Source: Armatimonadota bacterium (GTDB taxonomy: Bacteria; Sysuimicrobiota; Sysuimicrobiia; Sysuimicrobiales; Sysuimicrobiaceae). From it: DNA of 64,000 bases. Positions 33,667-42,476 of this stretch are shown one piece after another; the stretch's first letter is position 1, and the number at the start of each line of letters is the position of its first letter. Location of the stretch: the NCBI GenBank assembly GCA_031460175.1, contig JAVKGW010000001.1:1-64000 (forward strand), written 5' to 3'. A program made the position numbers and the translations under genes. The notes beneath the pieces are model-generated. The model saw only the letters and a list, made by a program, of their open reading frames with translations. It was not told the DNA's origin and did not search any database.

Positions 33667-35244
33667 CTACTCCCACTCGATGGTGGCGGGGGGCTTGGAG
33701 GTGATGTCATAGACCACCCGGGTGATCTCCGGGACCTCCCGGGTAATGCGGGCCGCGAGGGTCTCCAGCAGCTCCGGTGGCAGACGTGCCCAGTCCGCAG
33801 TCATCCCATCCTCGCTGGTCACCGCGCGGACCACGGCCACGTACCCGTACGTGCGGGAATCGCCCGCCACCCCCACGGCCCGCACGGGCAACAGCACGCA
33901 GAAGGCCTGCCAGAGGGAACGGCTCAGGCCCGCCCGCCGGATCTCCTCCGTCACGATGGCGTCCGCCTCCCGGAGGATGCGCAGCTTCTCCTCCGTGACC
34001 TCCCCCACCACCCGAATGGCGAGGCCCGGACCCGGAAAGGGATGCCGCCAGATGAGCTCGTCGGGAAGCCCCAGGGCCTTCGCCAGCTCCCGCACCTCGT
34101 CCTTGAACAGCTCCCGGAAGGGCTCCACGAGCTGAAAGCTCATGCGCTCCGGAAGGCCGCCCACGTTGTGGTGGGTCTTGATGCGGGCCGCGGTCCGGGT
34201 GCCGCTCTCGATGACGTCCGGGTACAGGGTGCCCTGCACGAGGAAGTCGATGCGCCCGAGCCGGCGCGCGTGCTCCTCGAAGACCCGCACGAACTCCTCC
34301 CCGATGCGCCGCCGCTTCTCCTCCGGATCCACCACGCCCCGCAGCCGTTCCAGGAAGCGGGCGGAGGCATCCACGTGGAGCAGGGGGATGCGGAAGTGGT
34401 CGCGGAAGGTTCGCACCACCTGATCCGCCTCACCCTTGCGCAAAAACCCGTGGTCCACGAACACGCAGCTGAGCTGCTCCCCCACCGCGCGGTGTACGAG
34501 GGCCGCGGCCGCGGAGGAATCCACCCCCCCCGAGAGGGCGCACAGCACCCTTCCCCTCCCCACCTGCTCCCGGACCCGGGCGATGGCCTGGTCCAGGAAC
34601 GAGGTCATGGTCCAGGATCCGGTGCACCCGCACACCCCGAACAGGAAGTTCCGCAGGACCTCCCGGCCCCACGGGGTGTGGGAGACCTCCGGATGGAACT
34701 GCACGCCAAAGAGCTGCCGGGCGGGATGGGCCATGGCCGCGCACACGTCCTGGTCCGTACGAGCAAGGCGGACAAAGCCGGGCGGCAGGTCCAGCACCGC
34801 ATCCCCGTGGCTCATCCAGCACAGGAGCCGTCGCTCCAGCCCCCTGAACAGCGCCCCCGGCTCCTCGATCACCAGCCGGGTGCGGCCGTACTCCCGCTGA
34901 GGGCTGGGGCCCGTGCGGCCGCCCAGCACGTGGGCCATCCACTGCATGCCGTAGCAGATCCCCAGCACGGGAATCCCGAGGGAGAGCAGGGCGGGGTCTG
35001 CCTGCGGGGCGCCGGGCTCGTAGACGCTCCGGGGTCCGCCGGACAGCACGATACCTTTGGGCCGGAGGGCCCGGATGCGGGCGAGGGACACATCGTAGGG
35101 AAGGATGAGGCTGTAGACCCGGAGCTCCCGGATCCGGCGGGCGATCAGCTGCGTGTACTGGGCGCCGAAGTCGAGGACGAGAACGATTTCCGAGGTGGGC
35201 GGGCGGAGCTCAGGAGGAGGTTCCTCGGCCTGCATCCCGATCAC
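33667..35244 (-). CDS. guaA: GMP synthase (glutamine-hydrolysing)
   Basis: A 525-residue two-domain enzyme converting XMP to GMP. Class I glutaminase: [16 protein letters not shown], nucleophile Cys in [23 protein letters not shown]-pyrophosphatase: [15 protein letters not shown], then [11 protein letters not shown] and the C-terminal dimerisation domain ending [16 protein letters not shown] 35244 overlaps the guaB stop (GTGA); ATG 35235 is an alternative start 3 codons inside. Last gene of hpt-guaB-guaA. Confidence 0.96.
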   Translation of the reverse strand: MIGMQAEEPPPELRPPTSEIVLVLDFGAQYTQLIARRIRELRVYSLILPYDVSLARIRALRPKGIVLSGGPRSVYEPGAPQADPALLSLGIPVLGICYGMQWMAHVLGGRTGPSPQREYGRTRLVIEEPGALFRGLERRLLCWMSHGDAVLDLPPGFVRLARTDQDVCAAMAHPARQLFGVQFHPEVSHTPWGREVLRNFLFGVCGCTGSWTMTSFLDQAIARVREQVGRGRVLCALSGGVDSSAAAALVHRAVGEQLSCVFVDHGFLRKGEADQVVRTFRDHFRIPLLHVDASARFLERLRGVVDPEEKRRRIGEEFVRVFEEHARRLGRIDFLVQGTLYPDVIESGTRTAARIKTHHNVGGLPERMSFQLVEPFRELFKDEVRELAKALGLPDELIWRHPFPGPGLAIRVVGEVTEEKLRILREADAIVTEEIRRAGLSRSLWQAFCVLLPVRAVGVAGDSRTYGYVAVVRAVTSEDGMTADWARLPPELLETLAARITREVPEITRVVYDITSKPPATIEWE

Positions 35245-36458
35245 GTCCGGCCTTGACCCACCCGCTGGGCGAACTGCACCGCCTTGCCCTCCGTGGCGAG
35301 GGCGGGAGCCAGCACCACCTCCACCCGATGCATCTCCCGGATGGTGGCGGCCCCGCACATCCCCATGGCCGTACGCAGGGCCTCCACGAGATTTTGAGTC
35401 CCGTCGTCCACCTGCGCGGGGCCCAGAAGGATCTGCCGCAACGTCCCCGTGGTCCCCACGTGGATGCGGGTGCCCCGGGGAAGGGCGGGATGCGGGGTGG
35501 CCATGCCCCAATGGTACCCACGCCCGGGGGCTTCCTCCGCCCTCGCGAGGGCGCTCCCCAGCATCACCGCGTCCGCCCCACACGCGATGGCCTTCGCGAG
35601 ATCTCCCCCCACCGTGAGCCCGCCGTCCGCGATCACGGGGACGTAGCGGCCGGTGCGGACATAATAGTCGTCCCGCGCGGCGGCCACGTCGCACAGGGCG
35701 GTCACCTGCGGGACACCCACGCCCAGCACCCGACGGCTGGTACACGCGGCCCCCGGCCCCACGCCCACGAATACCCCCGCCACGCCGGCCTCCAACAGCC
35801 CCATGGCCTGGGCATACGAGACGCAGTTCCCCGCCATCACGGGGATCCCCATCCGATCCACCAGGTCGGGGAGGGAGACCCCTCGGCCCCGGCTGGAGCG
35901 GTGCTGCGCGGTCACCACGGTGGACTGCACCACGAGGACATCGAGCCCCGCCTCCCGGGCGATGGGCGCAAGCCGCGGAGCGTTCCCGGGCGTCACGGAG
36001 GCCATGGCAACCACGCCCGCCCGCTTGAGCTCCTGGACGCGACGGGCCACGAGCTCCTCCCGAACCGGACGCCGGTACACCTCCTGCAGGACCGCCACGC
36101 ACCGTTCCTGGGGAGCCTGGACGATGGCCTCGATGGCCTCCGTGGGATCCTCGTATCGGGTCTGAATCCCCTCCAGGTTCAGCACCGCGGCCCCGCCCAG
36201 CTCGTGCAGGAGGGCCGCCACCCGCACGTCCGTCACGCTGTCCATGGCCGCGGCGAGCACGGGGATCCGGAAGCGAAACCCGCCCACCTCCCACGAGGTG
36301 TCCACGTCCTCGGGGTCCAGGGTACTCGCGGCAGGGACCAGGGCGATGTCGTCGTACCCGTAGGCCCGGCGCGCCCACCGGCCGATCCCGAGGCTTTCTC
36401 CCGCCGGGAGCGCCCGCTCTCCCGGCAGCGGGACCCGTTCTGGGGTCTGCGTCCTCAT
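35241..36458 (-). CDS. IMP dehydrogenase-related protein without CBS domains (GuaB3-like)
   Basis: A 405-residue TIM-barrel IMPDH/GMPR-family enzyme. [20 protein letters not shown] at the N-terminus, [13 protein letters not shown], the catalytic loop [20 protein letters not shown] with the active Cys, and [17 protein letters not shown]. No CBS pair is inserted, unlike typical bacterial GuaB; this matches the GuaB3 class. Sitting between hpt and guaA, it is most simply the IMP-to-XMP step before guaA. ATG 36458 overlaps the hpt stop (ATGA). Confidence 0.88.
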   Translation of the reverse strand: MRTQTPERVPLPGERALPAGESLGIGRWARRAYGYDDIALVPAASTLDPEDVDTSWEVGGFRFRIPVLAAAMDSVTDVRVAALLHELGGAAVLNLEGIQTRYEDPTEAIEAIVQAPQERCVAVLQEVYRRPVREELVARRVQELKRAGVVAMASVTPGNAPRLAPIAREAGLDVLVVQSTVVTAQHRSSRGRGVSLPDLVDRMGIPVMAGNCVSYAQAMGLLEAGVAGVFVGVGPGAACTSRRVLGVGVPQVTALCDVAAARDDYYVRTGRYVPVIADGGLTVGGDLAKAIACGADAVMLGSALARAEEAPGRGYHWGMATPHPALPRGTRIHVGTTGTLRQILLGPAQVDDGTQNLVEALRTAMGMCGAATIREMHRVEVVLAPALATEGKAVQFAQRVGQGRT

Positions 36459-36997
36459 TGGTACACCTCCGGCTTCAGCACGCACACAAACGGCAGGTTT
36501 CGGTACAGCCCCGCGTAGTCCAAACCGTATCCCACCACGAACCGGTTGGGGATCCGGAAGCCCACGTACCGCAGGGGAACCTCCCGAATGCGACGTTCCG
36601 CCTTGTCCAGGAGCACGCACACGGCCAGGCTCGCGGGATACCGGGCCTTCAGGGTGGTGAGCAGGTAGTCCATGGTGAGCCCGGTGTCCACGATGTCGTC
36701 CACGATGATCACGTGCCGTCCCTCGATGCTCTCGTTGAGATCCTTGAGGATCCGCACCACCCCCGTGCTCTCCGTGCCCCGGCCGTAGGCGCTGGTGGCC
36801 ATGAAATCCAGGTGCACGGGAATGGTGATGGACCGCATGAGATCGCACACGAAGAACACCGCACCCGTGAGGATCCCCACCAGGAGCGGCTCCTTTCCCT
36901 CGTAGTCCTCCGAGATCCGGCGGCCCAACTCCCGCACCCGGGCCTGTAGGGCCTCCTCCGGAATCAGCACCTCCGCCACGTCGTCCAGCAGCCCCAC
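36455..36997 (-). CDS. hpt: Hypoxanthine-guanine phosphoribosyltransferase
   Basis: A 180-residue purine salvage enzyme making IMP and GMP from bases plus PRPP. PRPP site [19 protein letters not shown]; flexible loop region [16 protein letters not shown]-terminal [21 protein letters not shown] 36997 is supported by AAAGGAG about 8 nt upstream; the longer open frame is not. It is not PyrR, because the C-terminal Hpt motifs are present. A strong promoter lies at 37019-37047. Confidence 0.95.
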   Translation of the reverse strand: MGLLDDVAEVLIPEEALQARVRELGRRISEDYEGKEPLLVGILTGAVFFVCDLMRSITIPVHLDFMATSAYGRGTESTGVVRILKDLNESIEGRHVIIVDDIVDTGLTMDYLLTTLKARYPASLAVCVLLDKAERRIREVPLRYVGFRIPNRFVVGYGLDYAGLYRNLPFVCVLKPEVYQ

Positions 36998-37018
36998 GGT
37001 GCGGCTCCTTTGCGGGAG

Positions 37019-37047
37019 ATTGTAGAGGGACGGAAAACGGGAGTCAA
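37019..37047 (-). promoter_or_regulatory. Housekeeping-sigma promoter of hpt-guaB-guaA
   Basis: TTGACT (37047-37042), 17-bp spacer, TACAAT (37024-37019) on the minus strand, one of the closest matches to the sigma-70 consensus in the window. Predicted start about 37012, giving a leader of roughly 15 nt before GTG 36997. Confidence 0.85.
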
Positions 37048-37092
37048 CCACCGCGGTCGCGTCAAGTTCGGTCCCGGATTCTTCGTGGATTC

Positions 37093-37710
37093 TCAGCCTT
37101 CTGAGCCGGATCGTTCGGGTTTCGTGAACACCCTGCTTCCCGGCTTCTCTACCGGTACTCCCTGCCGACACAGGGGGCAAGCCTCTGGAGGGTAGGTCTG
37201 GAGGTCCAGGTGCAGCACGGCCGCAAACGGCACCTCGAACCCCGGGTCATGGCCCCCGGTACGGTCCACCAGGGCCGCCACGCCCACCACCTCCGCCCCC
37301 ACCGCCCGCACCAGGCCCAGCACCTCCCGCACGGACCCGCCGGTGGTCACCACGTCCTCCGCCACCAGCACCCGTTCGTTCCGGACGACGGTGAAGGACC
37401 GCCGAAGGACCAGGCGGCCATCCGCGCGTTCTGCCCAGATGGCGCGGGCCCCGAGCTGGCGCGCGAGCTCGTAGACGAGGGGGATCGCTCCCAAGGCCGG
37501 CCCCACCACCACCTCCACGCCCCCCGCGCGGAATTCCTCCGCCAGGGGGGCCACCACGCGGGCCGCGAGGTGTGGGTACTGCAGCAGCAGGGCGCACTGC
37601 ACGTAAGCGGGGCTGTGCAGGCCGCTGGTGAGCAGGAAGTGGCCCTCGAGCAGCGCCCCCACCTTCCGGAAAATTTCCAGGACCTCCTGCTCGGCGGGAC
37701 CGGAGGTCAT
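37093..37710 (-). CDS. pyrE: Orotate phosphoribosyltransferase
   Basis: A 205-residue enzyme converting orotate and PRPP to OMP. PRPP loop VLVAEDVVTTGGSVREVLGL; GHFLLTSGLHSPAYVQCALL at the N-terminus. The C-terminus has a short CPLC motif (PPEACPLCRQGVPV), seen in a subset of longer PyrE proteins and possibly a metal knuckle. ATG 37710 overlaps the pyrF stop (ATGA). Last gene of pyrBCDFE. Confidence 0.94.
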   Translation of the reverse strand: MTSGPAEQEVLEIFRKVGALLEGHFLLTSGLHSPAYVQCALLLQYPHLAARVVAPLAEEFRAGGVEVVVGPALGAIPLVYELARQLGARAIWAERADGRLVLRRSFTVVRNERVLVAEDVVTTGGSVREVLGLVRAVGAEVVGVAALVDRTGGHDPGFEVPFAAVLHLDLQTYPPEACPLCRQGVPVEKPGSRVFTKPERSGSEG

Positions 37711-38414
37711 GGTCTTCCCGAGGTCAGGGCTTCCACCAGGGTCCGGGCCGCGGCGAGGGGATCTGGAGATCGGAGCACGGGACGGCCCACCACCACGTAG
37801 TCCGCGCCCGCGGCCACCGCGCTCTCGAAATCCCCAGTGCGGGCCTGGTCGTCGCCCTCCACCGGCCGCGGCCGGACGCCCGGCACCACCGTGAGGAAGT
37901 CTGTGCCCAGGTGCTGCTTCAGGGTGGCCACCTCCTGCACCCCGCACACCGCGCCGTCCAGCCCCGCCTTCCGGGCCAGGGCTCCCAAGCGCAGGACGGC
38001 CTCCGCCAGCCCGTCCGTGATCCCTACGGACCGCACCTCCTCCTCGTCCAGGCTGGTGAGCAGGGTGACCCCGATCAGGCGCGGCGGGCTCTCCGCCTCC
38101 TCCACCACCTGCGCCGCCGCCCGGAGCATCCGCTCCCCACCCAGGATGTGGACGGTGAGCATGGAGACCCCCAACCGGGCCGCGTGGCGCACCGCCGCGG
38201 CCACCACCTGCGGGATGTCGAAGAACTTCAGGTCCAGGAACACCCGGGCGCCGTGGTGGCGGACCATACGCACCGCGTCGGGACCGCAGGCGGTGAACAA
38301 CGCCGACCCGACCTTGAAGAAATCCACCGCGGGGCGCAACAGCCGCACGAGCCGCTCCGCCTCCCGGAGCTCCGAGACGTCCAGGGCCACGATGAGTTCA
38401 GGGGCACGCGGCAT
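37707..38414 (-). CDS. pyrF: Orotidine 5'-phosphate decarboxylase
   Basis: A 235-residue TIM-barrel enzyme forming UMP from OMP. N-terminal LIVALDVSELREAERLV, catalytic motif VFLDLKFFDIPQVVAAAV (Asp-Lys-x-x-Asp with the flanking residues), and the C-terminal phosphate loops VVPGVRPRPVEGDDQAR and GADYVVVGRPVLRS. ATG 38414 starts 17 nt inside the end of pyrD. Group I type by its DLKFFDIP motif. Confidence 0.95.
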   Translation of the reverse strand: MPRAPELIVALDVSELREAERLVRLLRPAVDFFKVGSALFTACGPDAVRMVRHHGARVFLDLKFFDIPQVVAAAVRHAARLGVSMLTVHILGGERMLRAAAQVVEEAESPPRLIGVTLLTSLDEEEVRSVGITDGLAEAVLRLGALARKAGLDGAVCGVQEVATLKQHLGTDFLTVVPGVRPRPVEGDDQARTGDFESAVAAGADYVVVGRPVLRSPDPLAAARTLVEALTSGRP

Positions 38415-39327
38415 GCGGAAGCTCCAGGGCTCCCACCAGTTCCCGGATGGACCGCATCCCCTGGCTGAGGAGGTACGCCCGCAACCCTTCCACGATCTCG
38501 CGGGCAACGCCCGGATTCTTCAGGGTCGCGGAGGCGACGGCGACCGCGGACGCTCCGGCCAGGAAGAATTCCGCCGCGTGCTCCGCGGTCTCGATGCCGC
38601 CCATCCCGATGAGGGGAACGGAGATCGACCGGTGCACCTCGAACACCATGCGCACCGCCACGGGCCGGATGGCGGGCCCCGAGAGTCCCCCGGTGACCCC
38701 GCCCAGCTTGGGCCGTCGGGTGCGTACGTCAATGGCCATCCCGAGGAGGGTGTTGACGAGGCTGAGGGCGTCCGCCCCCGCTCCCACCGCGGCCCGGGCC
38801 ACAGGGACGATGTCCGTGACGTTGGGGGTGAGCTTCACGAACAGGGGCCGGGGCACGGCCTCCCGCACGGTCCGCACCAGCTCCCGGAGGAGCTCCGGAT
38901 CCGTGCCGAACACGAGCCCGCTCTCCACGTTGGGACAGCTCACGTTGAGCTCCAACGCCGCGATCCCTTCCGCCTCCCCGAGCCAGGTGGCGAGCTCCCG
39001 GAACTCCGCGATGGAGTGTCCCGCGAGGCTGGCGATGATGGGGATGCCCAGGGTGCGCAGGAACGGGAGGTCCTTGGTGAGGAAAGCGGCCAGGCCCGGG
39101 TTGCGCAGCCCCACGGAGTTCAGAAACCCGCCGTCCACCTCCACCAGATCCGGCCGCGGGTTCCCCGCCCGGGGGTGGAGGGTGATGGACTTGGTCACGA
39201 ATCCCCCGAAGGCTCGGAGATCCACCACTTGCGCGAACTCCCGGCCGTGCCCCAGAGGCCCCGCGGCGCAGAGCACGGGGTTCGCGAACCGCACCCCCGC
39301 GATCTCCACGGAGAGGTCCACGGTCAT
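38398..39327 (-). CDS. pyrD: Dihydroorotate dehydrogenase, class 1
   Basis: A 309-residue FMN enzyme oxidising dihydroorotate to orotate. Motifs: NPVLCAAGPLGHG, GGFLNSVGLRNPGL, LELNVSCPNVESG with the catalytic Cys that marks class 1, PLFVKLTPNVTDI, and IGMGGIETAEHAAEFFLAG at the FMN phosphate. It resembles class 1B catalytic subunits, which need the PyrK iron-sulfur partner; no pyrK gene is in this operon. ATG 39327 overlaps the pyrC stop (ATGA). Confidence 0.94.
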   Translation of the reverse strand: MTVDLSVEIAGVRFANPVLCAAGPLGHGREFAQVVDLRAFGGFVTKSITLHPRAGNPRPDLVEVDGGFLNSVGLRNPGLAAFLTKDLPFLRTLGIPIIASLAGHSIAEFRELATWLGEAEGIAALELNVSCPNVESGLVFGTDPELLRELVRTVREAVPRPLFVKLTPNVTDIVPVARAAVGAGADALSLVNTLLGMAIDVRTRRPKLGGVTGGLSGPAIRPVAVRMVFEVHRSISVPLIGMGGIETAEHAAEFFLAGASAVAVASATLKNPGVAREIVEGLRAYLLSQGMRSIRELVGALELPHAACP

Positions 39328-40646
39328 CCCGCACCCGCTCCCACGGGGAGCAATCGGGACCCGAGGTCCTCCTCCATCCACACAATCCGGCCCCCCACCA
39401 GGGTCGCCAGGACCTTTCCGCGCAGGGTCCATCCCGCGAAGGGCGTGTTGCGGGATTTGCTGTGGAACCGCTCCGGATCCACCACCCACTCCCGCTCGGG
39501 ATCGAGGAGCACGAGGTCCGCGGGATCACCCGGCTGCAGCCTGCCGCCGGGGAGTCCCAGGATCCGGGCGGGCCGATCCGTGACCAGGGCCAGGGCCCGG
39601 ATGAGCGGCCAACCCTCCTGCCACACGAGCCGGGTGAGCACCACGCCGAGCAGCGTCTCCAACCCGATGACCCCGAAGGGCGCCGCGTCGTACTCCACCA
39701 GTTTCTCCGCGGGTGCGTGCGGGGCATGATCTGTGGCGATGCAGTCCAGGGTTCCGTCCCACAGGCCCTCCAGCAGGGCCTCCATGTCCTCCGCGGTCCG
39801 GAGGGGCGGATTCACCTTGAAATTGGGGTCGTAGCCCTCCACGCTCTCGTCCGTGAGGGTGAGGTGATGGGGGGTGACCTCCGCGGTGACCTGTACCCCC
39901 CGTGCCTTGGCCTCCCGGATGAGGCGCACGGATCCCCGGCTGCTCACGTGCTGGATGTGCACGTGGGCCCCGGTCTCCTCTGCGAGCAGGAGATCCCGCG
40001 CCACCACCACCTCCTCCGCGCTGCGGGGGATTCCGCGCAGACCCAGCCGGGCGCTCACCGTCCCCTCGTGCATCACCCCGCCCGCGGAGAGGGAGGGGTC
40101 CTCGCAGTGCTCGAGGATGGGAAGCCCGAACATCCGGGCGTAGAGCATGGCCCGGCGCAGCAGTCCCGCGCTGGGCACGCTGCGGCCGTCGTCCGAGAGG
40201 CCCACCACCCCCACGGCTGCGAGGGCCCCGATGGGGCTCAGCTCCTTGCCCTCCAGCCCCCTCGTGACGGCGCCCACCGGGTACACCCGCACCACGCCCA
40301 CCTTCTCGGCCCGGCTGCGGATGAACTCCACCACCACGGGGTCGTCCACAGGGGGCTGGGTATTGGCCATGCACACCACGCTTGTGACCCCGCCCCGGGC
40401 CGCGGCCCGGGTGCCGGAGGCGATGTCCTCCTTGTGGGTCTGTCCGGGTTCCCGGAGGTGCACGTGGAGGTCCACGAGTCCCGGGGCCACCACCAGACCC
40501 CCCGCCTCGAGGATCCCCGCTCCCTCGGGCCGCATCCCCCGTGCCACGGCGACGACGCGGCCGCCCTCGATCAGGACGTCCGCCACCTCGTCCCGCCCGG
40601 AGGCGGGATCCAAGACGCGCCCTCCCCGGATCCACAGGCGCTCCAC
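39324..40646 (-). CDS. pyrC: Dihydroorotase
   Basis: A 440-residue class I amidohydrolase closing carbamoyl-aspartate to dihydroorotate. Zinc ligands are seen in LVDLHVHLREPGQTHKED, HCEDPSLS, HIQHVSS and IATDHAPHAPAEK (catalytic Asp). Family C-terminal LQPGDPADLVLLD is present. It lies 9 nt after pyrB and overlaps pyrD by 4 nt. PyrB and PyrC of this class commonly associate. Confidence 0.95.
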   Translation of the reverse strand: MERLWIRGGRVLDPASGRDEVADVLIEGGRVVAVARGMRPEGAGILEAGGLVVAPGLVDLHVHLREPGQTHKEDIASGTRAAARGGVTSVVCMANTQPPVDDPVVVEFIRSRAEKVGVVRVYPVGAVTRGLEGKELSPIGALAAVGVVGLSDDGRSVPSAGLLRRAMLYARMFGLPILEHCEDPSLSAGGVMHEGTVSARLGLRGIPRSAEEVVVARDLLLAEETGAHVHIQHVSSRGSVRLIREAKARGVQVTAEVTPHHLTLTDESVEGYDPNFKVNPPLRTAEDMEALLEGLWDGTLDCIATDHAPHAPAEKLVEYDAAPFGVIGLETLLGVVLTRLVWQEGWPLIRALALVTDRPARILGLPGGRLQPGDPADLVLLDPEREWVVDPERFHSKSRNTPFAGWTLRGKVLATLVGGRIVWMEEDLGSRLLPVGAGAG

Positions 40647-40655
40647 GGATCCCTC

Positions 40656-41618
40656 CTAGGTTACCCCCGCGGTCACCCGCTGCGCCACGGGCCGCAGCTC
40701 CGGATGGACGGTGGGATGCCTCAGGAGGTCATACAGGACCGCCATCCGCACCGCCACGCCGTGCGTCACCTGGCGCAGGATCACGGAACGCGGTCCGTAG
40801 GCCACCTCGGGCGTGATCTCCACCCCCAGGTTCATGGGGCCGGGGTGCATCACGATGGCGTCCGGGCGGGTGCGGCGCAGGCGCTCCGGCGTCAGGGCGT
40901 ACAGCCGTGCGAACTCGCCCAGGGAAGGCACGAAGGCCGCGGCCGCACGCTCCACCTGCATCCGCAGGGGCATCACCACATCCGCGTCCTCCAGGGCCTC
41001 CTCGACCCGCGTGGTCCAGACGGCGTTCGGGATGTCCAGGGAGGAGGGCAGCAGGGTGGCTGGACCGCACAGCACCACCCGGGCGCCCAACAGCCCCAGC
41101 CCGTACGCGGTAGACCGGGCCACCCGGCTGTGGAGGATGTCGCCCAGGATGACCACCCGTAGCCCCGCGAGGCGGCCCTTGGCCTCCCGGATGGTGAGGA
41201 GGTCCAGCAGACCCTGGGTGGGGTGCTCGTGCATCCCATCCCCCGCGTTCACCACGCTGCAGCGGACGTGCCGCGCGACGAAGTGCGGGGCCCCGGAGGC
41301 GCTGTGACGCAGCACGAGGGCATCCGCCCCCATCGCCTCCAGGGTGCGGGCCGTATCCAGCAGGGATTCCCCCTTCTGCACGGAGCTGTGGGCCACATCG
41401 AACCTCAAGACCTCCGCGCCCAGCCGACGGGCGGCCAGTTCGAAGGAGGTGCGGGTGCGGGTGCTGGGCTCGAAGAAGGCCAAGGCCACCACACGGCCCT
41501 GAAGGGCATCCGCGGGAAGCCTCCCTTGGAGCGCCACGTGGGAGAGATCGAGCAGAGACTGGACCTGCCCGGCGGTGAGGCTCCGGAGGTCGAGCAGGTC
41601 CTTGTGGAGGATCTTCAT
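40656..41618 (-). CDS. pyrB: Aspartate carbamoyltransferase catalytic subunit
   Basis: A 320-residue enzyme making carbamoyl-aspartate, the first pathway-specific pyrimidine step. Carbamoyl-phosphate loop FFEPSTRTRTSFELAARRL, SSVQKGESLLDTARTL, and GDGMHEHPTQGLLDLLTI, VMHPGPMNLGVE near the C-terminus. Start ATG 41618 with GGGAGGGGG upstream. No regulatory pyrI follows. Expression is controlled by a PyrR-type attenuator in the leader. Confidence 0.96.
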   Translation of the reverse strand: MKILHKDLLDLRSLTAGQVQSLLDLSHVALQGRLPADALQGRVVALAFFEPSTRTRTSFELAARRLGAEVLRFDVAHSSVQKGESLLDTARTLEAMGADALVLRHSASGAPHFVARHVRCSVVNAGDGMHEHPTQGLLDLLTIREAKGRLAGLRVVILGDILHSRVARSTAYGLGLLGARVVLCGPATLLPSSLDIPNAVWTTRVEEALEDADVVMPLRMQVERAAAAFVPSLGEFARLYALTPERLRRTRPDAIVMHPGPMNLGVEITPEVAYGPRSVILRQVTHGVAVRMAVLYDLLRHPTVHPELRPVAQRVTAGVT

Positions 41619-41667
41619 CCGACACCCCCTCCCTTCGTCGCGGGGCGCCGGTTCGGCGGCAAGCGAA

Positions 41668-41696
41668 ACGCCTTCTTGCCGCCGACAAGAAGGCGT
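41668..41696 (-). terminator. Attenuator terminator in the pyr leader
   Basis: ACGCCTTCTTG, 7-nt loop, CAAGAAGGCGT: an 11-bp perfect stem followed by TTTCG on the minus strand, 50 nt before pyrB. With the PyrR-binding loop upstream it forms the standard pyr attenuation pair. The U-run is short. Confidence 0.75.
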
Positions 41697-41720
41697 CTGG
41701 AACCCATCTTGTTGCGCCCC

Positions 41721-41743
41721 TTGCCGGCCTCACGGGACCGACT
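41721..41743 (-). ncRNA. PyrR-binding leader element
   Basis: The minus strand reads GGTCCCGTGAGGCCGGCAA. This fits the PyrR recognition loop consensus (ARUCCNGNGAGGYU, commonly followed by G-GCAAG) except at the first and last positions. It sits about 15 nt from the predicted transcript start and before the 41668-41696 terminator. UMP-loaded PyrR bound here would favour termination. No pyrR gene is in the window. Confidence 0.8.
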
Positions 41744-41762
41744 TAAAGGTGCTTTCTAGGCT

Positions 41763-41791
41763 AAACTATCACGTGGAAGTCCTCGGGTCAA
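41763..41791 (-). promoter_or_regulatory. Promoter of pyrBCDFE
   Basis: TTGACC (41791-41786), 17-bp spacer, TAGTTT (41768-41763) on the minus strand. Transcription would begin near 41756, giving a leader of about 138 nt that holds the PyrR site and terminator. Confidence 0.75.
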
Positions 41792-41810
41792 CGAGAGAGG
41801 AGGGAAGGGG

Positions 41811-42473
41811 ATGAAGATCACGTATCTGGGACACGCGTGCTTTCTGTTGGAGACGCAAGCGGGCAAGCGCATCCTCCTGGACCCCTACAACGACCAGGTG
41901 GGCTACCCCATGCAGCCCGTGCCCGCGGACCTCGTGCTCGTCAGCCACGAGCACTTCGACCACAACCACGTGGCCCTGGCCAGCGGATCCCCGCGGGTGA
42001 TCCGGGGTCTGCGGGACGAGGGCAGGGACTGGGCGGACGTCCGGGAGGTGGTGGACGGGATCGAGGTGTCCACGGTGCGCACCTACCACGATGAGACCCA
42101 GGGCTCCCAGCGGGGCAAGAACGCCATGTTCTGGGTGGTGGCGGACGGGCTTCGCCTCCTCCACGCGGGCGACCTCGGCCACGTCCTGGATCCGCAAGCC
42201 GCGGCGCAGGCCCAGAACCCGGACATCTTCCTGGTCCCCGTGGGAGGCTACTACACCATCGACGCGGCCGCCGCGGATCGGGTGATCGAGCAGCTCCGCC
42301 CGCGGGTGGTGATCCCCATGCACTACCGGACGGAGGTGAACCAGAACTGGCCCATCTCCCCCCTGGATCCCTTCCTGGCCAACAAGCAGAACGTGCGGCG
42401 GGTGGGCCACACGGTGGAGGTCAAGGAGCTGCCCGCCACCCAAGAGGTCTGGGTGATGGAGTGGAAGGCGTAG
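41811..42473 (+). CDS. UPF0173 metal-dependent hydrolase
   Basis: A 220-residue metallo-beta-lactamase-fold protein of the UPF0173/YtkL type. MKITYLGHACFLLET opens the fold; the metal motif is LVSHEHFDHNHV, and a later HAGDLGHVLDP and PMHYRTEVNQNWPI supply further ligands. Start ATG 41811 with GGAGGG upstream. It is divergent from pyrB and convergent with pepA (3-nt gap). The natural substrate of this family is not established. Confidence 0.92.
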   Translation: MKITYLGHACFLLETQAGKRILLDPYNDQVGYPMQPVPADLVLVSHEHFDHNHVALASGSPRVIRGLRDEGRDWADVREVVDGIEVSTVRTYHDETQGSQRGKNAMFWVVADGLRLLHAGDLGHVLDPQAAAQAQNPDIFLVPVGGYYTIDAAAADRVIEQLRPRVVIPMHYRTEVNQNWPISPLDPFLANKQNVRRVGHTVEVKELPATQEVWVMEWKA

Positions 42474-42476
42474 TCC

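Noticed and set aside
33667-36378. Single 900-codon minus-strand frame spanning guaA and part of guaB
   Set aside because: Only the last 525 codons encode GuaA; the upstream part is an out-of-frame reading of guaB.
36455-36997. Phosphoribosyltransferase considered as PyrR, which would explain the pyr leader
   Set aside because: C-terminal [18 protein letters not shown] and operon with guaB-guaA identify hypoxanthine-guanine phosphoribosyltransferase.
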